DNA from: Xanthomonas translucens pv. translucens DSM 18974 | Lineage (GTDB): Bacteria > Pseudomonadota > Gammaproteobacteria > Xanthomonadales > Xanthomonadaceae | DNA: 6,224 nt | Assembly: GCF_000331775.1 (NCBI RefSeq) | Contig: NZ_CAPJ01000510.1 | Location: 1 to 6,224, forward strand | Direction: 5' to 3' | Part shown: positions 1 through 4,882 of the stretch, piece by piece | Numbering within the stretch: position 1 is the first letter of the stretch | How the letters are laid out: every line of letters begins with the position of its first letter | The notes under the pieces: generated by a model | Told to the model about the DNA's origin: nothing | Seen by the model: only the letters and a program-made list of their open reading frames with translations | Databases searched by the model: none | Made by a program: the position numbers and the translations under genes

Positions 1-22
1 ACCCCGGGACGCCATCCTGTCG

Positions 23-158
23 TCCCGAGTCCCGAGTCCCGAGTCCCGAGTCCCGAGTCCCGAGTCCCGAGTCCCGAGTCCCGAGTCCCGAGTCCCGAGT
101 CCCGAGTCCCGAGTCCCGAGTCCCGAGTCCCGAGTCCCGAGTCCCGAGTCCCGAGTCC
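23..158. repeat. Perfect heptanucleotide tandem array, (TCCCGAG) x 19.4
   Basis: The unit TCCCGAG is repeated without interruption from 23 to 155, which is 133 bases or exactly 19 units, followed by a partial TCC at 156-158. I see no sequence variation between units, which suggests recent expansion or ongoing homogenisation by slipped-strand replication. On the minus strand each unit supplies a GGG run separated by the 4-base loop ACTC, so the array fits the G3-N1-7 quadruplex pattern many times over. The array ends 14 bases before the pdxY start and has an in-frame TAA (161-163) after it, so it is not coding for that gene. Such short arrays are known in Xanthomonas genomes and serve as variable-number typing loci. 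The copy number given here could be affected by assembly error. Confidence 0.97.
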
Positions 159-160
159 TT

Positions 161-166
161 TAAACT
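161..166 (+). promoter_or_regulatory. Possible -10 element of pdxY (TAAACT), leaderless arrangement
   Basis: TAAACT matches the TATAAT consensus at four of six positions and lies 6 bases before the pdxY ATG. If used, transcription would begin at or very near the start codon, which would explain why no Shine-Dalgarno sequence is visible in front of pdxY. The matching -35 position (about 138-143) falls inside the heptamer array and has no TTGACA-like hexamer. The call rests on one weak motif and its spacing. Confidence 0.3.
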
Positions 167-172
167 ACGGCG

Positions 173-1081
173 ATGAACGCACCCGCCGAAAGCCATCTGA
201 TCCACGGCCGTCGCCAGCGCCCCGATGGGCCGGTTCCGGTCGATGTCATTTCCGTGCAGTCGCAACTGGTCTACGGCCATGCCGGCAACAGCGCGGCGGT
301 GCCGCCGTTACGTGCGCTGGGCCTGCGCGTGGCCGAGATCCCGACCACGTTGTTGAGCAATGCGCCGTTCTACGCCACGCTGCGCGGCAAGGTGCTGCCG
401 GCGGACTGGTTCGCCGATCTCTTGCTCGGTGCCAGCGAGCGTGGCCTGCCGCAGCGCGCACAGATGCTGGTGTCCGGCTATTTCGGCAGCGTCGGCAACG
501 GCACGGCGTTCGCCGACTGGCTCGACACCACGCTGCCGCAGTGCCCGGCGCTGCGCTACTGCCTGGATCCGGTGATCGGCGATACGCATACCGGGCCCTA
601 CGTCGAGCCGGGGCTGGAACGCGTGTTCGCCGAACGCTTGCTGCCGCATGCCTGGCTGGTCACGCCGAATGCGTTCGAACTCGGCCGCCTGACCGGCCTG
701 CCGGCACTGGCCCAGGACGATGCCATCGCCGCGGCGCGCATGTTGCTGGCGCGTGGGCCGCAGTGGGTGCTGGCGCACAGCGTCAGCGGCGATGCGGGCC
801 AGTTGGTGACCCTGGCGGTGAGCCGCGAGGCGGTCTACCGCTGGTGTTCGCCGCTGTTGCCGGTGGACGTGGCCGGCACCGGCGACGTACTGATGGCGTT
901 GCTGGTCGCGTTCCTGTTGCGCGGCGACGCGTTCGAGCTGGCGATCGGCCGTGCCATCGCCGGCGTGCATGCGGCGCTGGAAGCGACCCTGGCCAGCGGC
1001 TACGAGGAACTGGACGTGCTCGCCGCCGCACCGGCGGCGCTGGCCACGCCGCTGCGCTTCGCCGCCGAGCGCCTGGCGTGA
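173..1081 (+). CDS. pdxY: Pyridoxal kinase (PdxY/PdxK family)
   Basis: This is a ribokinase-fold kinase that phosphorylates pyridoxal (and related B6 vitamers) with ATP in the cytoplasm, the salvage route to pyridoxal 5'-phosphate. Family signatures are clear in the 302 residues. SVQSQLVYGHAGNSAA at 27-42 corresponds to the E. coli substrate-binding stretch AIQSHVVYGHAGNSAA. SGYFGS is at 101-106, LDPVIGD at 131-137, and TPN at 164-166. The anion-hole/catalytic motif GTGD is at 235-238, with D238 the expected base. E. coli PdxY is 287 residues; this protein has about 15 to 20 extra, poorly conserved N-terminal residues. ATG 173 is the first start after an in-frame TAA at 161-163, and no in-frame ATG or GTG follows before the conserved core. 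No Shine-Dalgarno is visible. The stop overlaps the next gene by 4 bases. PdxY versus PdxK cannot be settled by eye. Confidence 0.93.
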   Translation: MNAPAESHLIHGRRQRPDGPVPVDVISVQSQLVYGHAGNSAAVPPLRALGLRVAEIPTTLLSNAPFYATLRGKVLPADWFADLLLGASERGLPQRAQMLVSGYFGSVGNGTAFADWLDTTLPQCPALRYCLDPVIGDTHTGPYVEPGLERVFAERLLPHAWLVTPNAFELGRLTGLPALAQDDAIAAARMLLARGPQWVLAHSVSGDAGQLVTLAVSREAVYRWCSPLLPVDVAGTGDVLMALLVAFLLRGDAFELAIGRAIAGVHAALEATLASGYEELDVLAAAPAALATPLRFAAERLA

Positions 1082-2190
1082 GCCTGCGCCCGGTCGTCGG
1101 CATCGTCGGCAGTGCCGGCGCCTATGGCCGCTGGCTGAGCCGGTTCTTCCGCGAACGCATGCAGCTGGACGTGGTCGGCTACGATCCGGCCGATCCGCAG
1201 TCGCTGGATCCGGACGTCTTGCTGCAGCGGGCGCAGGTGCTGATCTTTTCCGCGCCGATCCGGCACACGCCAGCGCTGATCGGCGACTACGTGCGTCGCG
1301 CCGCCGGGCGCGAACGCGATCAGCTGTGGCTGGACGTGACCTCGGTCAAGCGCGAGCCGGTGGCGGCGATGCTGGCCTCGCAGGCCGAGGTGGCCGGCCT
1401 GCATCCGATGACCGCGCCGCCGAAGTCGCCGACGCTCAAGGGCCGCGTGCTGGTGGTCTGCGAAGCGCGCCTGTCCCGCTGGAGCGTGTGGCTGCAACAG
1501 CTGTGCACGGCGCTGGAAGCCGAATGCGTGCGCAGCACGCCCGACCACCACGACCAGGTGATGGCCTTGGTGCAGGCGATGGTGCATGCCAGCCATCTGG
1601 CCCAGGCCGGCGTGCTGCGCGCGCATGCGCCGACGCTGGGACCGCTGGAGGCGCTGATGCCGTATCGCTCGGCCTCGTTCGAATTGGACACCGCGATCAT
1701 CGCGCGCATCCTGGCCTTGAATCCGGCGATCTACGAAGACATCCAGTTCGGCAACCCGCATGTCGGCGGCGTGCTCGATGGCTTGATCGCGCAACTGGCG
1801 CGGCTGCGTGCGCAGGTCGGCTGCGGCGACGATGCGGCGCGCGCGCAGTTCCGCGCCGAGTTCCTCGACGCCAACCGCCAGGCGCTGGGCGAGGCGGCGA
1901 TCGCGCACGGCAACTACAGCTACGAACGGGTCGGTTATCTGCTCGCCGATCTGACCGAACAGCTGGCCCTCAGCGTTTATCTGCCCGAAGACCGCGCCGG
2001 ATCGCTACGCAGCTTGCTGTACGTGTTCGAGCGCCACGGTGTCAGCCTGGCATCGATCCATTCCTCGCGCACGCCGGCCGGCGAGCTGCATTTCCGCATC
2101 GGTTTCGATCCGGCCACGGTGGCGACGGCATTGGACGCGGCGGCGGCGGAGATCGACGCCAGCGGCATCGGCCGGGTATTGCCGCGCTAG
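1078..2190 (+). CDS. tyrA: Prephenate dehydrogenase with C-terminal ACT-like domain
   Basis: The protein is predicted to convert prephenate oxidatively to 4-hydroxyphenylpyruvate using NAD+, in tyrosine synthesis. It has 370 residues. A Rossmann nucleotide-binding start VGIVGSAGAYGR lies at 7-18, matching the GGGGQMGR region of E. coli TyrA. LIFSAPI is at 55-61, WLDVTSVK at 84-91, and the catalytic-site LHPM at 108-111 with H109. HDQVMALVQAMVHA at 158-171 and the prephenate-binding region around R197 (PYRSASFEL) also align with the enzyme. Residues about 296-368 resemble an ACT regulatory domain, suggesting feedback control by tyrosine. There is no chorismate mutase domain, unlike E. coli TyrA. 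The GTG at 1078 is chosen because it gives a 4-base GTGA overlap with the pdxY stop and begins right before the Rossmann strand. The open frame upstream to 541 is only a shadow inside pdxY. Cyclohexadienyl (arogenate) specificity is possible. Confidence 0.92.
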   Translation: MSLRPVVGIVGSAGAYGRWLSRFFRERMQLDVVGYDPADPQSLDPDVLLQRAQVLIFSAPIRHTPALIGDYVRRAAGRERDQLWLDVTSVKREPVAAMLASQAEVAGLHPMTAPPKSPTLKGRVLVVCEARLSRWSVWLQQLCTALEAECVRSTPDHHDQVMALVQAMVHASHLAQAGVLRAHAPTLGPLEALMPYRSASFELDTAIIARILALNPAIYEDIQFGNPHVGGVLDGLIAQLARLRAQVGCGDDAARAQFRAEFLDANRQALGEAAIAHGNYSYERVGYLLADLTEQLALSVYLPEDRAGSLRSLLYVFERHGVSLASIHSSRTPAGELHFRIGFDPATVATALDAAAAEIDASGIGRVLPR

Positions 2191-2206
2191 CCAGCGGTTT
2201 TCCTGT

Positions 2207-2292
2207 TGTAGGAGCAGGTGTCTTCAGCCGCGACAAGCGGGGTAGTGAATTTTCCGAACCGGCATGCAGTCGGGACTGAAGTCTCTTCCACA
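2207..2292. repeat. REP inverted pair 1 (GTAG-type, degenerate)
   Basis: The left arm 2207-2234 begins with TGTAGGAGC and ends with TTCAGCCGCGAC, carrying 4 extra bases relative to the other arms. The right arm 2269-2292 is its degenerate inverse (GTCGGGACTGAAGTC, then TCTTCCACA). The GTAG lead followed by a short palindromic core is the mark of REP elements associated with REP-associated tyrosine transposases, known in Stenotrophomonas as SMAG repeats. The arms are diverged and the pairing is imperfect, so this looks like an older or decayed copy. Confidence 0.75.
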
Positions 2293-2411
2293 CGCGGCCT
2301 CGCAACTTCACGGCGCCGGTGGAATCCTTGTGGGAGCGACTTCAGTCGCGACGAGCGCAGCGGCAGGCCTTCCGGTCTCGGAAGTTGTCGCGGCTGAAGC
2401 CGCTCCTACAG
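2219..2411. repeat. Direct repeat copy A of REP composite (193 bp)
   Basis: This block recurs at 2425-2616. By hand alignment the copies differ at about nine substitutions and one single-base indel, roughly 95% identity. Between them lie 13 bases (2412-2424). The block contains most of REP pair 1 and all of REP pair 2, so the arrangement arose by segmental duplication of a two-hairpin unit and not by four independent insertions. Confidence 0.9.
2329..2410. repeat. REP inverted pair 2 with apical stem-loop
   Basis: The 24-base arms 2329-2352 and 2387-2410 are inverted repeats matching at 21 of 24 positions; two of the three differences would be G-U wobbles in RNA. Each arm also contains its own small palindrome: GCGACTTCAGTCGC on the left and GCGGCTGAAGCCGC on the right. 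Between the arms a further perfect stem CTTCCG/CGGAAG (2369-2374 and 2379-2384) closes a GTCT tetraloop. As RNA this could form a long hairpin below the 3' end of tyrA and might protect or terminate the transcript. Confidence 0.92.
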
Positions 2412-2424
2412 TGCACTCAGCAAC

Positions 2425-2498
2425 TGTCTTCAGCCGCGACAAGCGGAGTGGTCAATGTTCCGAACCGGCATGCAGTCGGGACTGAAGTCTCTCCCACA
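2425..2498. repeat. REP inverted pair 3 (left arm truncated)
   Basis: The left arm keeps only TGTCTTCAGCCGCGAC at 2425-2440 and has lost the GTAG lead. The right arm 2475-2498 is the 24-base degenerate inverse (GTCGGGACTGAAGTC, then TCTCCCACA). It corresponds to pair 1 in the duplicated unit. Confidence 0.72.
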
Positions 2499-2534
2499 CG
2501 CGGCCTCGCAGCGCCACGGCGCCGGTGGAATCCT

Positions 2535-2615
2535 TGTAGGAGCGACTTCAGTCGCGACGAGGCAGCGGCAGGCCTTCCGGTCTCGGAAGTTGTCGCGGCT
2601 GAAGCCGCTCCTACA
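2535..2615. repeat. REP inverted pair 4 (best-preserved)
   Basis: The arms 2535-2558 and 2592-2615 match at 22 of 24 positions, and both ends carry the canonical TGTAGGAGC / GCTCCTACA termini. The apical stem CTTCCG/CGGAAG recurs at 2574-2579 and 2584-2589. It is the counterpart of pair 2 in the second duplicate and the most canonical REP pair in the cluster. No transposase gene is in the window, so mobilisation would need one elsewhere in the genome. Confidence 0.92.
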
Positions 2616-2651
2616 GGTGAGAAGGATGCGTCGGGGATACCTCGCTGCGCG

Positions 2652-2697
2652 TCATCCACAGGCAGTGTGGATGGAATGCACGCAAACATGTGGATAA
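2652..2697. promoter_or_regulatory. Cluster of DnaA-box-like 9-mers
   Basis: TGTGGATAA at 2689-2697 is a perfect minus-strand match to the DnaA box TTATCCACA. TCATCCACA at 2652-2660 has one mismatch on the plus strand, and TGTGGATGG at 2666-2674 has two mismatches in the opposite orientation. The first two also form an 8-base stem (CATCCACA 2653-2660 with TGTGGATG 2666-2673) around the loop GGCAG. There is no long AT-rich unwinding stretch and no dnaA, dnaN or parAB neighbour, so this is not a chromosomal origin. It could be a DnaA-binding or titration site, or chance. Confidence 0.4.
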
Positions 2698-2736
2698 GTG
2701 CCTGCGCGCCTTGCTGGGTGGGCGTGTCAAGAGAAT

Positions 2737-2753
2737 TGGTCAATAATTGACCA
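2737..2753. promoter_or_regulatory. 17-base palindrome TGGTCAATAATTGACCA
   Basis: Perfect 8-base half sites TGGTCAAT and ATTGACCA flank a single central base at 2745. The shape and AT-rich centre fit a dimeric regulator's operator. Read on the minus strand it lies about 20 bases past the stop of the 70-residue gene and is followed by ATTCTCTT, so a weak intrinsic terminator (7-base stem, 3-base loop) is the alternative. No regulator gene is adjacent, so the binding partner is unknown. Confidence 0.4.
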
Positions 2754-2773
2754 CTGGCTGCACGCGTGCGCAC

Positions 2774-2986
2774 TCACACCGCGGTCAGGGTCAGATCGCC
2801 GCCGGTGCTGGTGAACTGCTGGCCGCGGCGGATCAGCTTGCGGCCATCGGCCAGTTCGTAGCGCAGCGTTGGCCTTGACGGCGCATCGTGCTGCGCGTGC
2901 TGCTGGCGTTGGGCTTCGTCCTGGAACTCGGTAATCAGATAGGCCTCGCCGTCGGGGCCGAGGGCGGGCAGTTGGCGAAAGGACAT
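2774..2986 (-). CDS. Small hypothetical protein (70 residues)
   Basis: I do not recognise the family. The product is MSFRQLPALGPDGEAYLITE... to ...TSTGGDLTLTAV, 70 residues, with no signal peptide, membrane segment or cysteine. Alternating hydrophobic stretches (AYLITEF at 15-21, LRYELADG at 41-48, GDLTLTAV at 63-70) separated by a Gln/His-rich polar loop (26-36) suggest a small beta-rich domain. ATG 2986 is chosen over ATG 3016 because AGGAGA lies 9 bases upstream of it; the longer form would place that ribosome binding site inside the gene. It lies 129 bases after the ABC exporter stop on the same strand, with two stem-loops between, so it may have its own promoter or be a weakly co-transcribed tail gene. 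Codon bias is like its neighbours, which supports a real gene. Confidence 0.75.
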   Translation of the reverse strand: MSFRQLPALGPDGEAYLITEFQDEAQRQQHAQHDAPSRPTLRYELADGRKLIRRGQQFTSTGGDLTLTAV

Positions 2987-2994
2987 GACGTGTC

Positions 2995-3000
2995 TCTCCT
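2995..3000 (-). promoter_or_regulatory. Ribosome binding site of the 70-residue gene
   Basis: On the minus strand AGGAGA precedes ATG 2986 with 9 bases between AGGAG and the start codon. This is the best Shine-Dalgarno in the window and decides the start over the upstream in-frame ATG at 3016. Confidence 0.75.
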
Positions 3001-3037
3001 GTCGAAGGCGATTCATCGAACCGGATTGCGCCGGAAA

Positions 3038-3063
3038 CGCTGCCGGCGCCTTGCGCCGCAGCG
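3038..3063 (-). terminator. Strong stem-loop, possible terminator of the ABC exporter transcript
   Basis: CGCTGC-GGCGC pairs with GCGCC-GCAGCG in an 11-base GC stem with one bulged C (3044) and a 3-base loop (3050-3052). On the minus strand it is followed by only TTT before CCGG, so the U-tract is short. It begins about 50 bases after the exporter stop. It may reduce read-through into the 70-residue gene. Terminator function is inferred from shape only. Confidence 0.45.
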
Positions 3064-3078
3064 GTTGCGTGGGGCGCA

Positions 3079-3096
3079 GCGGGACCGTAGTCCCGC
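3079..3096 (-). other. Perfect 7-base stem-loop downstream of the ABC exporter
   Basis: GCGGGAC (3079-3085) and GTCCCGC (3090-3096) pair perfectly around the tetraloop CGTA. It lies 20 bases beyond the exporter stop on the minus strand, with no T-run on either side. It could stabilise the 3' end of the mRNA or help Rho-dependent termination together with the longer stem-loop at 3038-3063. Confidence 0.5.
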
Positions 3097-3115
3097 CGGT
3101 GTGAGCGCGGCGTGC

Positions 3116-4882
3116 TCAGTCGATGAATTGCAGTCGTGCCAGTTCCGCGTACAGGCCGCCCTGCGCCAGCAGTTCGGCATGAGTGCCATGGGCGACGATG
3201 CGGCCGTTGTCCATCACCACGATGCGGTCGGCCTTGAGCACCGTCGCCAGGCGGTGCGCGATCACCAGCGTGGTGCGCCCGGCCATCAGCCGTTCCAACG
3301 CCTGCTGCACGGCGTATTCGCTCTGCGCGTCCAGCGCACTGGTAGCTTCGTCCAGTAGCAGGATCGGCGCGTCCTTGAGCAGGGCGCGGGCGATGGCGAT
3401 GCGCTGCTGCTGGCCGCCGGACAGGCGCGCGCCGCGCTCGCCCAGTTCGCTGGCGTAGCTGTCCGGCAGCTGGCCGATGAAGGTGTCGGCTTCGGCGGCG
3501 CGCGCCGCGGCCTCGACCTCGGCATCGCTGGCCGCGAGCCGGCCGTAGCGGATGTTGTCGGCGGCGCTGGCCGCGAACAGGGTCGGATGCTGCGGCACCA
3601 GGCCGATGCCTTCGCGCAGCTGCGCCGGGTCCAGCTCGCGCAGGTCGGCGCCGTCCACCCGCACGACGCCCGATTGCGGATCGTGGAAGCGCAGCAGCAG
3701 CGACAGCACGGTGCTCTTGCCGGCGCCGGAGGGGCCGACCAGGGCCACGCTCTCGCCGGGCCGCACGTGCAGATCGAAGCCGTCCAGCGCCGGATGGTCG
3801 GGGCGCTGCGGATAGCGGAATACCACGTTCTCGAAGCGCACCTCGCCGCGCAGCGGCTGCGGCAGCGCGCGCGGCTGTGCCGGCGCCAGCACCTCGGGGC
3901 GTTCGGCGAACAGTTCGGCGATGCGGCCCATGCCGCCGGCGGCGCGTTGCAGGTCGTTCCAGACTTCGGCCAGCGAGGCCACCGAGCCGCCGCCGAACAT
4001 CGCATACAGCACGAACTGGCCGAGCGCGCCGGCACTCAGCTCGCCGGCCGCCACTTCGTGCGCGCCGGACCACAGCACCAGCACGATCGCGCCGAACACC
4101 AGCACGATCGCCACCGCGGTGATCAGCGCCTGCGCACGCACCCGGCGCCGCGCCACATCCACCGACAGCGCCAGCGCCTGGCCGAAGCGGTTGCGCTCGT
4201 AGGGTTCGCGCGCGTGCGCCTGCACCGTGCGCACCGCACCGAGGGTTTCGGCGGCCAGGGTGTTGGCGTCGGCGACGCGGTCCTGGCTGGCGCGCGAAAT
4301 CTTCTGCAGGCGGCGCGCGCCGAGCACGATCGGCAACACCGCCAACGGGATGCCGAGCAGCGCGTACGCGGCCAGGTGCGGGCTGGTCACGAACAGCATC
4401 ACGATGCTGCCGATCGCCGTGACCGTGCTGCGCAGCGCCACCGACATGGTGCTGCCGATCACCCCGCGCAGCAGTTCGCTGTCGGCCGACAGCCGCGACA
4501 CCAGCTCGCCGCTGCGGTTGCGGTCGTGGAAGCCGGCGTGCAAGCCGATCAGGTGCGCGTACAGGCGTCCGCGCAGGTCGGCGACGACCTTCTCGCCCAG
4601 TAGCGACACGAAGTAAAAGCGCAGCGCGGTGGCGATCGCCAGCACCACCGACACCGCGAACAGCAGCGCGAACGACTGGTTGATCCTGCTGCTGTCGCTG
4701 AAACCGTGGTCGATCATCTGCCGGACCGCCACCGGCAGGCTCAGCGTCGCGCTGGAGGACACCGCCAGCGCCAACAGCCAGGCGCCGAACAGGCCGCGCT
4801 GGCGCTGTACGAACGGCCACAGGGTGCGCAGGCTGCCGAGTTTGCGCAGCGACTTGGCCTGGTCGGCCGAGGGATCGTTCAT
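3116..4882 (-). CDS. MsbA-related ABC exporter half-transporter (permease fused to ATPase)
   Basis: A 588-residue inner-membrane exporter subunit that should work as a homodimer, moving a lipid, peptide or drug outward at the cost of ATP. Six membrane segments fall near residues 33-53, 71-93, 147-166, 170-190, 254-275 and 284-305. The nucleotide-binding domain (about 347-588) is complete: Y357 at the A-loop position, Walker A GPSGAGKST 383-391, Q-loop Q431, signature LSGGQ 487-491, Walker B ILLLDE 507-512, D-loop SALD 515-518 and switch H543. All catalytic residues are present. The layout fits the MsbA-related type-IV exporters of Proteobacteria. No peptidase or other extra domain is fused, and no lipid A genes are adjacent, so true MsbA function is doubtful. 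ATG 4882 overlaps the yigZ stop as ATGA, pointing to translational coupling. The substrate is unknown. Confidence 0.92.
   Translation of the reverse strand: MNDPSADQAKSLRKLGSLRTLWPFVQRQRGLFGAWLLALAVSSSATLSLPVAVRQMIDHGFSDSSRINQSFALLFAVSVVLAIATALRFYFVSLLGEKVVADLRGRLYAHLIGLHAGFHDRNRSGELVSRLSADSELLRGVIGSTMSVALRSTVTAIGSIVMLFVTSPHLAAYALLGIPLAVLPIVLGARRLQKISRASQDRVADANTLAAETLGAVRTVQAHAREPYERNRFGQALALSVDVARRRVRAQALITAVAIVLVFGAIVLVLWSGAHEVAAGELSAGALGQFVLYAMFGGGSVASLAEVWNDLQRAAGGMGRIAELFAERPEVLAPAQPRALPQPLRGEVRFENVVFRYPQRPDHPALDGFDLHVRPGESVALVGPSGAGKSTVLSLLLRFHDPQSGVVRVDGADLRELDPAQLREGIGLVPQHPTLFAASAADNIRYGRLAASDAEVEAAARAAEADTFIGQLPDSYASELGERGARLSGGQQQRIAIARALLKDAPILLLDEATSALDAQSEYAVQQALERLMAGRTTLVIAHRLATVLKADRIVVMDNGRIVAHGTHAELLAQGGLYAELARLQFID

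Larger units (their letters stand above)
2425..2616. repeat. Direct repeat copy B of REP composite (192 bp)
   Basis: This is the second copy of the block at 2219-2411, offset by 205 to 206 bases. Differences cluster just inside the left end (positions about 2447-2457) and near 2510-2513, with one deleted base near 2561 relative to copy A. It lacks the leading GTAGGAGC that precedes copy A, so the duplication boundary cut through the left arm of REP pair 1. Confidence 0.9.
2191..2773. other. Gene-free convergent intergenic region with REP cluster
   Basis: This stretch of 583 bases lies between the 3' ends of the converging tyrA and the minus-strand 70-residue gene. The first three quarters (about 2207-2616) are REP-type inverted repeats. 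The last part (2617-2773) holds DnaA-box-like 9-mers and palindromes. Open frames of 70 to 140 codons across it follow the repeat and have no family resemblance or credible start, so I call no gene. No classical stem plus T-run terminator follows tyrA; the REP hairpins may play that part. Confidence 0.8.

Noticed and set aside
23..158. CRISPR array
   Set aside because: The units are 7 bases with no spacers between them.
23..158. Array as a cluster of GANTC methylation sites
   Set aside because: Every unit junction creates GAGTC, but a GANTC methyltransferase is typical of Alphaproteobacteria and nothing here indicates one; it is a by-product of the unit sequence.
541..1077. Upstream extension of the tyrA frame to an ATG at 541
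   Set aside because: It lies wholly inside pdxY in another frame, is Arg/Gly/Ala-rich and has no TyrA similarity; the Rossmann domain begins right after GTG 1078.
1000..1908. Long open frame antisense to tyrA (302 codons)
   Set aside because: Composition is Arg/Gln/His/Ala-rich, typical of antisense shadows in high-GC genes, and tyrA on the plus strand has clear family motifs.
2264..2773. Small plus- and minus-strand open frames in the REP region
   Set aside because: They repeat because the DNA repeats, have no ribosome sites, and are simply translations of REP hairpins.
2617..2773. Replication origin
   Set aside because: DnaA-like boxes are present, but there is no long AT-rich unwinding element, no iteron set and no replication or partition gene nearby.
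2727..4820. 697-codon minus-strand open frame across the ABC exporter
   Set aside because: It is the neighbouring frame of the exporter, Arg/Gly/Pro-rich without any domain, and runs through the 70-residue gene and both stem-loops.
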